NCBI RefSeq assembly: GCF_003172935.1
Contig: NZ_QGKS01000110.1
Coordinates: 1-41,455 of the forward strand
Origin: Micromonospora sicca
GTDB lineage: Bacteria > Actinomycetota > Actinomycetes > Mycobacteriales > Micromonosporaceae
Reading direction: 5' to 3'
Length of the DNA stretch: 41,455 nucleotides
Shown: positions 23,057-30,732 of the stretch, one piece after another
Position numbering within the stretch: position 1 is the stretch's first letter
Layout: each line of letters starts with the position of its first letter
Position numbers and translations under genes: made by a program
The notes under the pieces: model-generated
Databases searched by the model: none
Seen by the model: the letters and a program-made list of their open reading frames with translations, nothing else
Told to the model about the DNA's origin: nothing

Positions 23057-23833
23057 CTACTTGGTGGTCTGGGTGGTTGTCGAGCCTGGGCGGCCGGGTC
23101 GTTTGTTGGGGCGGTAGCTGGGTCCGTTCATGAAGACCTGGTGGCTGGTGTTGATGAGCCGGTCGAGCAGTGATTCCGCGACGACCGGGTTCGGGAACAG
23201 CGGATACCAGTCGGCGGGTGACCGGTTCGAGGTGGCGATCAGCGACCGTCCGGCCTGGGCGCGTTCGGAGATCAGTTCGTAGAGGTCGTCGGCTTGTTGG
23301 GCGGTGAGTTCCCGCATCGCGAAGTCGTCGAGGATGAGTAGTGCCGGTCGGGTGAGCTCGGCGAGGCGGCGGGGCCAGGTCCGGTCGGCGTGTCCGCCGG
23401 CGAGGTCGGCGAGAGCGCGGCTGGTTTTGAGGAACCGGACGTCGGCGCCGCGGCGGACGGCGAGGTGGCCGAGGGCTTGCGCGACATGGGTTTTCCCGAC
23501 GCCGACGGGGCCGTGGAGCACGACTGATTCGCCGGCTTGCAGCCAGCGCAGGGCGGCGAGGTCGCGGATCTGCGCGGCGGGCAGTTTCGGGCTGGTGTGA
23601 AAGTCGAACTCTTCCAGGGTGGTGGCCTGCTCGAAACGGGCGCGGCGCAGCCGTCGTTGGATGCTCATGGTGTCGCGGCGGGTGATTTCGTCGTGGCAGA
23701 GGACTTGCAGGAAGTCCAGGTGCCCGAGTTCCCCGGCCTGGGCTTGAGCGAGGCGGGCGTCGAGGGTGTGCAGCATGCCGGACAGTTTCAACGCGCGCAG
23801 GCTGTCGTGTAGGGCGGTGTCGACGACGGTCAC
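23057..23833 (-). CDS. istB: IS21-family transposition helper ATPase
   Basis: A 258-residue DnaA-like AAA+ ATPase that assists the transposase. It has LHGPVGVGKTHVAQALGHLA (Walker A), LLILDDFAMRELTAQQADDL (Walker B), and the sensor region LIATSNRSPADWYPLFPNPV. The C-terminus continues with VAESLLDRLINTSHQVFMNG and a basic tail. GTG 23833 is chosen because AAGGAG precedes it by five bases. It also overlaps the stop of the small ORF (GTGA). The longer open frame to 24211 is upstream overlap. Confidence 0.92.
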   Translation of the reverse strand: MTVVDTALHDSLRALKLSGMLHTLDARLAQAQAGELGHLDFLQVLCHDEITRRDTMSIQRRLRRARFEQATTLEEFDFHTSPKLPAAQIRDLAALRWLQAGESVVLHGPVGVGKTHVAQALGHLAVRRGADVRFLKTSRALADLAGGHADRTWPRRLAELTRPALLILDDFAMRELTAQQADDLYELISERAQAGRSLIATSNRSPADWYPLFPNPVVAESLLDRLINTSHQVFMNGPSYRPNKRPGRPGSTTTQTTK

Positions 23834-24042
23834 GAGGTCTCCTTGCTCTGGTAGAGAAAACGGCCCAGGGCGGCCATCAGGTCCGCCCAGTCGGTGCCGG
23901 CGGGGCGGGGGAAACCGTTGCGCTGCAACACATCGGCGATGTCGAACAGCAGTCCGTAGGTGAACCGGGGATCGTTGCTGCCGGGTGCGGGCAGCGGATA
24001 GGCCGGCTGCTGCGGTGTGCTGGTGGTGGTGGTGTCGGTCAT
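23830..24042 (-). CDS. Small IS21-internal ORF between istA and istB
   Basis: A 70-residue protein with a low-complexity Thr/Pro N-terminus followed by a helical part (FTYGLLFDIADVLQRNGFPR, WADLMAALGRFLYQSKE). It has no recognised domain. Its ATG overlaps the istA stop and its stop overlaps the istB start, so all three are translationally coupled. This makes it likely to be expressed. It may regulate the ratio of, or bridge, IstA and IstB, but that is inference. Confidence 0.7.
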   Translation of the reverse strand: MTDTTTTSTPQQPAYPLPAPGSNDPRFTYGLLFDIADVLQRNGFPRPAGTDWADLMAALGRFLYQSKETS

Positions 24043-25712
24043 GCCAGCACCGCCGTCGCGCCCTCTGACAGCTCGTCGTCGCCAGGACCGTCAGGGCGCC
24101 GGTTCGTGGTGGCCGGGTCCGCGTCGGGCGTGGCGTTCGTGGTGGGCAGGGCGATGACGTTCGCGAACAGCTGCGAAGGGCCGTGCAGGTGGGCTGCGGC
24201 GCCGCCGTCACCGGTGGCCGCCGGTGGCGGGTCGGTCTCGGCGCCGGCGATCAGGATTCCCTTGACGGTGCGATAGGAGGGGTCACCCACCGCGATCGCC
24301 TTGCCGCAGGCGGCTTCCAGCCGGGCGGGGCTGTGTTTACCGGCCAGACCGAGCACGCCTTGCGCGGCGCGCAGCCGGAACAGGGCGTTGACCTGCAGCA
24401 GATCGTCGATGACCTGCCGGCAGGCGGGGCCGATCTCGGCCGCTCGGGTGCGGCACCAGGTCGGCGTGCGCATCGCGAAGGCGATCTTCTCCGGCGGGTA
24501 GTGACTCAGATCGGTCTGCTTGCCCTGCGGTTTACGGCCGTGTGTCGCGATCAGCTGCCCTTGGTGGAAGAACTGCACCACCAACGGCGTCGATCGGGCG
24601 TCGACGCGCTGACCCAGATATCGCCACGGGATCGAGTAGATCGTCTTACCGACCTTGGCGTGGATGTCCGGCCCGACCATCGCCGTCGACCACGTCGCGA
24701 GGACGAACGCCTTGGTAGGCAATGGTTGTAGCGTCTCGGCCTCGAGCGCGGCGAACACCGAGGCCGGCGCGGCGCCGGACAACGGCCGACACGCCCGCGC
24801 TCCGGCGACGTCGCGAGACCAGGCCAGCGCCGCGGACTGCATCTGGGCCAGGGAGGTGAACTCGCGGCCCCGCCAGAACGAGTCACGGACATACGGCATC
24901 GGCCGCTCGACGCGGGCCTTGTCCCGCGGCTTGCGGGACCGGGCCGGGTCGACCAGCGCCCCGTAATGGGCGGCCAGTTCGGCATACGAGCGGTTTATCT
25001 TCGGGTCGTAGAGGCCGGGGCGGTCCACCCCGGTGCGCAGGTTGTCCGGAACCAGCCGGCGCGGCACCCCGCCGAAGAACGCGAACGCCTCGACGTGTGC
25101 GGCGGTCCACGCGGCCTGGTCCATGACGAGCACCGGCCGCACGAACATGTGCCGCGAACACGCCAGGACCATCACGAACGCCCACACCCGCCGGCGCAGC
25201 CCGGTCGCCGGGTCGGCCCAGTAGCCCAGATGCCCGTAGTCGATCTGGGCTTCCTCACCGGGCGGGGTGTCGGCCTCGTCGCGCAGCACCACGACCTGGT
25301 CGCGGCGCACCTGTTCAGGCAGGTTCGCGGCCACATACCGCTTCAGCGACGCCACGCTGGCGGTCAAGCCGTGTTCGTCACGCAGCCGCTGATGGATCGT
25401 CGCCTGCGTCACCCCGGCCTTGAGCATCTCGACGATGTAATCGTGATGCACGCCGATCGCAGGCCACGTCACCTGCCGCAGCCTGGTATCGGCCAGCTGC
25501 GGGAACCAGCGCAGCACCAGCGCAGCCCAGTCCTGCTGGGCCATCACCGGCCCGCCCGGTGTCAGCCCCGCCGCTACCGCCGGCGCCAGATACTTACGGA
25601 TCGTCTTGCGATCCACACCCAGTGACACGGCCACCTCGCTGATCGAGCGGCCCGCATACCAGTGGATGAAGATCTCGGTCACATCGACCACGTCGAACGT
25701 TCTCCTCGCCAT
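24039..25712 (-). CDS. istA: IS21-family transposase
   Basis: A 557-residue DDE transposase. The N-terminal helix-turn-helix is in EIFIHWYAGRSISEVAVSLG and VDRKTIRKYL. The catalytic residues are in GEEAQIDYGHLGYW (first Asp), RLVPDNLRTGVDRP (second Asp) and DKARVERPMPYVRDSFW (Glu). A beta-barrel-like C-terminal domain follows (KVGKTIYSIPWRYLGQRVDA). ATG 25712, with AGGGAG upstream, gives the usual N-terminus MARRTFDVVDVTEIF; residues before it come from the terminal repeats. It is the first gene of the element operon. Confidence 0.92.
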   Translation of the reverse strand: MARRTFDVVDVTEIFIHWYAGRSISEVAVSLGVDRKTIRKYLAPAVAAGLTPGGPVMAQQDWAALVLRWFPQLADTRLRQVTWPAIGVHHDYIVEMLKAGVTQATIHQRLRDEHGLTASVASLKRYVAANLPEQVRRDQVVVLRDEADTPPGEEAQIDYGHLGYWADPATGLRRRVWAFVMVLACSRHMFVRPVLVMDQAAWTAAHVEAFAFFGGVPRRLVPDNLRTGVDRPGLYDPKINRSYAELAAHYGALVDPARSRKPRDKARVERPMPYVRDSFWRGREFTSLAQMQSAALAWSRDVAGARACRPLSGAAPASVFAALEAETLQPLPTKAFVLATWSTAMVGPDIHAKVGKTIYSIPWRYLGQRVDARSTPLVVQFFHQGQLIATHGRKPQGKQTDLSHYPPEKIAFAMRTPTWCRTRAAEIGPACRQVIDDLLQVNALFRLRAAQGVLGLAGKHSPARLEAACGKAIAVGDPSYRTVKGILIAGAETDPPPAATGDGGAAAHLHGPSQLFANVIALPTTNATPDADPATTNRRPDGPGDDELSEGATAVLA

Positions 25713-25876
25713 CGACTCCCTCACCCGTCGCCCGGACGAGGGAGGACTCTGCATGATCGCGAGGACCCACACCTACGGCACGCTCGTCATCCCCATGGGG
25801 AATTACGTGAGCGACCGGGTGGGGAATTACGTGAGCGGCAGACCGCTACAGCTGGGGAATTCCGTGAGCGCCGACA

Positions 25877-25967
25877 CGCTGTCGGCGAGTTCGGTCAGTA
25901 GCCGCCACCGCAGCGGGTGGGCGGCCAGCCGTACGAACGCTGGGGCGGCTTGGCTCGACGCAGCCAT
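25877..25967 (-). pseudogene. ArsR-phosphatase fusion, 5-prime part (30 codons)
   Basis: ATG 25967 starts MAASSQAAPAFVRLAAHPLR, then WRLLTELADS, which is the first helices of an ArsR domain. The IS21 element follows directly, after the target copy CGCTGTC. The frame resumes at 22978. Codon phase is preserved when the element and one repeat are removed (91 plus 746 bases, 279 codons). Confidence 0.88.
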
Positions 25968-25981
25968 GAACCGGAGAATAC

Positions 25982-25997
25982 ATCAAACTCATTTGAT
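25982..25997. promoter_or_regulatory. ArsR-type operator upstream of the split ars gene
   Basis: ATCAAA-CTCA-TTTGAT is a perfect inverted repeat that fits the ArsR/SmtB consensus ATCAA-N6-TTGAT. It lies 14 bp upstream of the arsR start codon, next to a TATTCT that could serve as a minus-10 hexamer, so bound repressor would block transcription. Confidence 0.75.
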
Positions 25998-26007
25998 CGA
26001 CTATCCG

Positions 26008-26630
26008 GCGGAGAGGTTGGGCGGTTCCGGATCTTGTTCGCCTAGACCGAGCTGGCGAATCGAATCGCGATGCGCGGCGAGTTCGCCGGTGCCTGCGAGT
26101 ACTACGAACAGGCGATAGCGGTCGTCACCGAGGTCGGTGCCAACGAGGATGTCGTGTCGATGCGAGCTCGCGCGCTGGAGCGGCGACGCGGAGCAGGCAC
26201 ACCGGCAGCTCGACGTCGCGACACCCGATGCTGGGCGATGACGCCAAGCGGGCATACGTCCGCGCAGTGGCACATGACCTGCTCGGCTACCTTGCCGAGG
26301 ATCTCGACGAGGCTCGCGAACACCGCATCGCGGCCTTCCGGACGGCGACCGAGACGGGGCAAGCCCCTGATCGCCCAGGTGCTCGTCGGGGTCGCGGACC
26401 TGGCGCTGCGCCGCGACCAGCCCGAGCGGGAAGCACGGCTGCTCGGGGCGAGCGCCGGCGTGCGCGGACTGCCGGATCGTTCCCACCCGGATGTGGCCCG
26501 GATCGAGCGGGCAGCACGAAGCCGCCTCGGCGACACGGGGTTCGCCGAGGCGGCACTGGAAGGCACCCAGACGAGCTGGAGTCAGCTAATCGAGGTGACG
26601 CTCGCTTCTTGAACGTGGAACGCGCCCCCT
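26008..26630 (+). pseudogene. Decayed copy of the 3-prime end of the AfsR-like regulator
   Basis: This stretch parallels the last 700 bp of the intact regulator at 27577-30732. It reads RGEFAGACEYYEQAIAVVTE, then after an internal deletion of about 60 codons ARWSGDAEQAHRQLDVAT, AHDLLGYLAEDLDEA and LIAQVLVGVADLALRRDQPE, and finally ARSRLGDTGFAEAALEG with SQLIEVTLAS and the stop. The pieces are in different frames. Similarity continues past the stop into GAACGTGGAACGCGCC, the reverse complement of the end of the convergent ABC permease gene. A whole regulator-exporter unit was therefore once duplicated and mostly lost. Confidence 0.85.
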
Positions 26631-26646
26631 GACCGCCACGACGGGC

Positions 26647-26679
26647 GTGCCACCGGATCCGGAAAGGACCCGGTGGCAC
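26647..26679. terminator. Strong hairpin terminator between convergent transcripts
   Basis: GTGCCACCGGATCC and GGACCCGGTGGCAC pair at 13 of 14 positions around a GGAAA loop. It sits between the regulator remnant on the plus strand and the end of the 134-residue gene on the minus strand (stop at 26702), so it can serve both. No T run follows. Confidence 0.7.
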
Positions 26680-26701
26680 AGCGGCGTAGGTTGACATCCC
26701 G

Positions 26702-27106
26702 TCAGGCGGCGTCGAGGGCCTTGGTGATCTTGTGGATCATGTCGGCCACGATGGGGCTGGGCTGGCCGTGGTGGGTGGCGGATCCGATTGCGGTGATGAC
26801 GGTGCTGCGGAAGTTGTCGGCCTCTTCCGGAGCCTGCTCCTTGAGCAGGCTCATGACCGCCGTCAAGGCCGGCAGCACGCGGTCGGCGATCTTGGCCACG
26901 GACTTGCCGTTCAATTCCTTGCCCTTGGGATACTCGGCGAGCACGTGCCCGACCAGGCCGGTGGCCGAGCCCAGCGCGATGCTGCCATTGGTGGCGATCT
27001 TGTGGGGTGAGCCGCCGGCGGCACCAGCGGCGGACAACAGCGTGACGGCGCCGTACGCGGCAATCCGCAGCGTGGTCTTGTCCTGGTCGGAAAGGGTGAT
27101 GGACAT
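26702..27106 (-). CDS. Conserved-looking 134-residue protein of unknown function
   Basis: Starts MSITLSDQDKTTLRIAAYGA and continues with a small-residue-rich segment (VTLLSAAGAAGGSPHKIATN, GSIALGSATGLVGHVLAEYP), then KGKELNGKSVAKIADRVLPA, and ends in a predicted helix IVADMIHKITKALDAA. GGGAG lies nine bases before ATG 27106. It has no signal peptide or certain membrane helix. I do not recognise the family, but codon use and a clean start indicate a real gene. It is monocistronic, ends at a strong hairpin, and lies downstream of the truncated hydrolase gene on the same strand, so the array at 27353 could also drive it. Confidence 0.65.
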   Translation of the reverse strand: MSITLSDQDKTTLRIAAYGAVTLLSAAGAAGGSPHKIATNGSIALGSATGLVGHVLAEYPKGKELNGKSVAKIADRVLPALTAVMSLLKEQAPEEADNFRSTVITAIGSATHHGQPSPIVADMIHKITKALDAA

Positions 27107-27168
27107 GGTTATGCACTCCCTAAATCTGGTACGAATTTCGCTTAACGGACGGATGGGGAATGTGGGTC

Positions 27169-27330
27169 TTACTGGTGCCCGGGGTAGGCGACCGCGCTGG
27201 CGTCCGGCAACAGCACCACGGCCGGTCCGCCGCTGCCCGACCGATGCACGAAAATGCGGCGGCCGTCGATCTCCTGGGACCCTCCGGGCGGAGGCGTGAG
27301 CTGAGTTGAGGAAGCGCTGTCTTCTGTCAT
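27169..27330 (-). pseudogene. Alpha/beta-hydrolase N-terminal fragment (53 codons)
   Basis: From ATG 27330 the product has an N-terminal tail, then GSQEIDGRRIFVHRSGSGGP and AVVLLPDASAV, the first strands and oxyanion region of an alpha/beta hydrolase of about 280 residues. It stops after 53 residues. The rest of the enzyme is absent. The promoter side is intact and carries the same heptamer array as the ABC exporter. It is probably a truncated gene whose promoter now serves the downstream 134-residue protein, or nothing. Confidence 0.6.
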
Positions 27331-27352
27331 GCGTCCACCATCGGCGCCAGGC

Positions 27353-27393
27353 CTGACACCGCCCCGCCACCGCCCTGACACGACCACTGACAC
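27353..27393. promoter_or_regulatory. Heptamer array (four boxes, 11/11/12 spacing), SARP-box-like
   Basis: CTGACAC occurs at 27353, 27375 and 27387, with a weaker CCGCCAC at 27364. Start-to-start distances are 11, 11 and 12 bp, so the boxes lie on one face of the helix, as SARP-type activators require. The first box is 22 bp from the hydrolase-fragment start (27330). The same array stands at 32427 before the ABC exporter. The intergenic space to 27576 also contains the promoter of the AfsR-like gene. Confidence 0.7.
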
Positions 27394-27576
27394 GGTGATC
27401 CAATTGGTCGCGCCAGGCCAGGACGCCGCACGACTCTCAATGTCACGAGATGTTGATCTTAAAATCCTTGAGGCTGGCCCATCCCGGGTTCGGTCCGCAC
27501 CGGCTGCGTGGCCGCGGCCCGGGCCAAGCCGTGACCGGGTCTTGACGCCGCGTCGGCGATTGGAGGCCTGATCTTC

Positions 27577-30500
27577 GTGCATGGCAAGATCTGTTGGGTG
27601 CAGATCGGGATGCTCGGACCGTTCGAGGTTCGCACGGACGACGGCAGCGTCGCCGACGTGCCGGGCGCGCGGCTGCGTGGGCTGTTGATCGCCCTTGCGC
27701 TCGAACCGGGTCGTGTGGTCCCGAAGGCGACGCTACTCGACTGGATCTGGGGTGAAAATCCGCCCGCCGACGCGACGAATGCCCTGCACCGCTTGGTTTC
27801 CCGGCTGCGAAAGGCGCTGCCGGAAGGGCTGATCGAGGGGCAGACGGACGGCTACCGGTTGACGGTGGAACCCGACGCCGTCGACGCGGTGCGCTTCGAA
27901 CGCCTCGTGGGCCGGGCGCGCGACGGCGAGGGCCCGCAGCGGGTGCGGCGGCTGCGGGAGGCCCTCGCGTTGTGGCGCGGTGCGGCCATGCAGGACGTCG
28001 GTCTGCCCGACAGTGCGGCTTTCGACGCTGCGGTCAACCGGCTCGAGAGGCTGCACCTTACGGCCATGGAGGAGCGGTTCGACGCGGAGATCAGCCTTGG
28101 CCATGGTGCGGAGCTGGTCACGGAGCTGACCGACCTCGTGGCCGCGCACCCGGTGCGAGAACGGCTTGTCGGCGCGCTCATGCGGGCCCTCGTGGCGGCC
28201 GGTCGCGACACCGAGGCCCTGCTGGTGTACCAGCGTACGAGAGAGGCCTTGGCCGACGCGCTGGGCGTCGACCCCTCACCGGAGCTGTCCGCATTGCATG
28301 TCGCGCTGCTGCGCGGCGAGTCGGGACGGCGGGAGGAGAACCGGAACACCAACCTGCGGGCCGAGCTGACCAGCTACATCGGCAAGGACGCCGATGTGGC
28401 CGCGGTCGCCGAACTCGTCGCCGAGCACCGGCTCACCACCCTGATCGGTCCGGGCGGTTCGGGGAAGACGAGGCTGGCCACGGAAACCGGGCGCAATCTG
28501 CTCGGCGACCTGCCCGACGGGGCCTGGATGGTGGAGTTCGCGGCCATCGGCGCCGACGGCGACGTGGCGCAGGCCACGCTCGCCGCGCTCGGCCTCCGCG
28601 ACGCACTGCTCGGTGAGGCGTCGAACCTGGAGCCGAGGGACCGGCTCATCGCCGCCATCCGCGAGCGGGAGATGCTGCTGATCCTGGACAACTGCGAGCA
28701 CGTGATCGAGTCGGCGGCCGAGCTCGCCCATCGCATGCTAGGGGAGTGCCGGCGGCTGCGGATCCTGGCGACCAGCAGGGAACCACTCGGCATCACCGGT
28801 GAGGCGCTGTGGCCTGTCGCGCCGCTGGCCCTGCCGGACGGGAACGCCACCCCCGGCGAGATCGAGTCCGCGCCGGCCGTCCGGTTGCTTCTAGACCGGG
28901 CGCGCGCGGTGCGCAAGGATCTCGTGGTCGACGCCCACACGTTGGCGACCATGGCGCGCGTCTGCCGGGCGCTGGACGGGATGCCGCTGGCGATCGAACT
29001 GGCCGCGGCCAGGTTGCGCACCATGTCGATCGATCAGCTCGCGAACCGGCTCGACGACCGGTTCCGGCTGCTGACCGGCGGCAGCCGTACCGCCTTGCCA
29101 CGGCACCGAACGCTGCGTGCGATGGTCGATTGGAGCTGGGAGCTGCTGACCGACGCCGAACGGGTGGTCCTGCGCAGGCTCTCGGTGTTCTCGGATGGGG
29201 CGAGCCTGGAAGCGGCCGAGCGGGTCTGCGCCGGCGACGCGGTCGAGTCGGAAGAGGTGCTCGAGTTGCTCACGGCGCTGACTGAGAAGTCGCTGCTGGT
29301 CGCCGCGGGTGACAGCGCACCGCGCTACCGGATGCTTGGCACGATCAAGGAGTACGCCGCGCAGCGTCTCGCCGAGGTGGGGGAGTCGGACCTGGCGCGC
29401 CACGCGCATCTGGCCTACTTCACCGAACTCACCGAGACCGCGGACCCGCACCTTCGCCGCGCTGAGCAGTTGACCTGGCTCGCCACGCTCGACGCCGAGC
29501 ACGACAACATCAGTTCCGCGATGCGTGGTGCGCTCGCGGCCGGCGAGGCGCAGGCGGCGATGCGGCTCGCGGCGGGTACCGGCTGGTACTGGTGGCTCAG
29601 CGGGCACAGGGCCGAAGGCATGGAGCTGATCACCGCGGCCACCAACATCCCCGGCGAGGTGGGCGACGAGACCCGGGCCACCGTCTACGGGCTCGCCGTG
29701 ACGTTCGCCAGCTCCGGGCGGGCCGCCGACGAAGACCAGGTGGCGGAGTGGATCCACAAGGCGTACCGGTTCGCCCAGCGCAGCCAGTCCCGCAACCCCG
29801 TGCTGGCCTTGGTCGTCCCGCTGGAACGCATGTTGCAGGCACCGGACGCGTTCCTGCCCGCGTGGGAATCATTGCTGGACAACGAGGACCCCTGGGTATG
29901 CGCGCTTGCCCGGCTGCACCTCGGCAAGTCACGGGTCATGCTGGGCCACGCCGGGCGGGACGCGGACGCGTACCTTGAGATGGCGCTCACCGAGTTTCGG
30001 ACACTCGGCGAACGGTTCGGGATCTCGTTCGCCCTGACCGAGCTGGCGGACCGCATCGCCACGCGGGGCGAGTTCGCCGGTGCGTGCGAGTACTACGAAC
30101 AGGCGGTCGAGGTTGTGACCGAGGTCGGTGCCATCGAGGACGTCATCCGGATGCGGTCGCGACAGGCTCAGCTGTACTGGCTGCTCGGTGATGAGGATGC
30201 CAGCGAGGCCGCAGTAGCCGAGGCGGAACGGTATGCCGAGAGGGTCACCTGGCCGGAGGCGCTGGCGGAGCTGGCCCTGTCGAAGGCGGAACTCGCTCGT
30301 TGGCGCGGCGACGCCGAGGAGGCTCACCGGCAACTCGATGTCGCAACGACCATGCTGGGGGACAGAGCGGAGAAGCTCCGCGCGGTGACGCACGACCTGC
30401 TGGGCTACCTCGCCGACGATCTAGACAAGGCCGGTGAATACCATGCCGCGGCCTACCGCGCGGCGGCCGAGGCGGGGCACGCGCCCATGATCGCGCAGGT

Positions 30501-30732
30501 CCTCGTCGGGGTAGCGGACCTGGCACTGCGCCGCGACCAGCCCGAGCAGGCCGCGCGGCTGCTAGCGGCGAGCAACGCCGTGCGCGGACTGTCGGATCGT
30601 TCGCTCCCGGACATGGCCCGGATCGAGCGGGCAGCACGAAGCCGCCTCGGCGACACGGGGTTCGCCGAGGCGGCTCGGGAGGGCACGGAGACGAGCTGGA
30701 GTCAGCTGGTCGAGGTCACGCTCGCTTCTTGA
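27577..30732 (+). CDS. AfsR/SARP-family regulator with NB-ARC ATPase and TPR-like domains
   Basis: A 1,051-residue regulator. Residues 1-100 form an OmpR-like winged helix (GMLGPFEVRTDDGS, LHRLVSRLRKALPEGLIEGQ). The bacterial transcriptional activation domain follows to about 250 (LVGALMRALVAAGRDTEALL, VYQRTREALADALGVDPSPE). An NB-ARC/STAND ATPase comes next, with P-loop LIGPGGSGKTRLATE near 290, LLILDNCEHVIES, ILATSREPLGI and GMPLAIELAAARLR. The C-terminal 400 residues are TPR-like helices. SARPs bind direct heptamer repeats and activate secondary metabolism or export; the arrays at 27353 and 32427 are candidate targets. GGAGG ten bases before GTG 27577 supports this start; GTG 27598 is possible. 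Its last 17 bp overlap the convergent permease gene. Confidence 0.9.
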   Translation: MHGKICWVQIGMLGPFEVRTDDGSVADVPGARLRGLLIALALEPGRVVPKATLLDWIWGENPPADATNALHRLVSRLRKALPEGLIEGQTDGYRLTVEPDAVDAVRFERLVGRARDGEGPQRVRRLREALALWRGAAMQDVGLPDSAAFDAAVNRLERLHLTAMEERFDAEISLGHGAELVTELTDLVAAHPVRERLVGALMRALVAAGRDTEALLVYQRTREALADALGVDPSPELSALHVALLRGESGRREENRNTNLRAELTSYIGKDADVAAVAELVAEHRLTTLIGPGGSGKTRLATETGRNLLGDLPDGAWMVEFAAIGADGDVAQATLAALGLRDALLGEASNLEPRDRLIAAIREREMLLILDNCEHVIESAAELAHRMLGECRRLRILATSREPLGITGEALWPVAPLALPDGNATPGEIESAPAVRLLLDRARAVRKDLVVDAHTLATMARVCRALDGMPLAIELAAARLRTMSIDQLANRLDDRFRLLTGGSRTALPRHRTLRAMVDWSWELLTDAERVVLRRLSVFSDGASLEAAERVCAGDAVESEEVLELLTALTEKSLLVAAGDSAPRYRMLGTIKEYAAQRLAEVGESDLARHAHLAYFTELTETADPHLRRAEQLTWLATLDAEHDNISSAMRGALAAGEAQAAMRLAAGTGWYWWLSGHRAEGMELITAATNIPGEVGDETRATVYGLAVTFASSGRAADEDQVAEWIHKAYRFAQRSQSRNPVLALVVPLERMLQAPDAFLPAWESLLDNEDPWVCALARLHLGKSRVMLGHAGRDADAYLEMALTEFRTLGERFGISFALTELADRIATRGEFAGACEYYEQAVEVVTEVGAIEDVIRMRSRQAQLYWLLGDEDASEAAVAEAERYAERVTWPEALAELALSKAELARWRGDAEEAHRQLDVATTMLGDRAEKLRAVTHDLLGYLADDLDKAGEYHAAAYRAAAEAGHAPMIAQVLVGVADLALRRDQPEQAARLLAASNAVRGLSDRSLPDMARIERAARSRLGDTGFAEAAREGTETSWSQLVEVTLAS

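Larger units (their letters stand above)
22986..25876 (-). mobile_element. Complete IS21-family insertion sequence, 2,891 bp
   Basis: The element begins TGTCGGCGCTCACGG and ends with the inverse, giving the TG...CA ends of IS21. It is flanked by the direct repeat CGCTGTC at 22979-22985 and 25877-25883. Each end carries repeated copies of GGGGAATTnCGTGAGC, two on the left (22993-23008, 23017-23032, inverted) and three on the right (25797-25812, 25821-25836, 25854-25869), typical transposase-binding sites. It encodes istA, a small middle ORF and istB as one overlapping operon. All parts look intact. Confidence 0.93.

Noticed and set aside
25797..25869. Three spaced copies of GGGGAATTnCGTGAGC that could suggest a small CRISPR array
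   Set aside because: Copies are unevenly spaced, recur inverted at 22993-23032, and fit the end repeats of the IS21 element. There are no cas genes.
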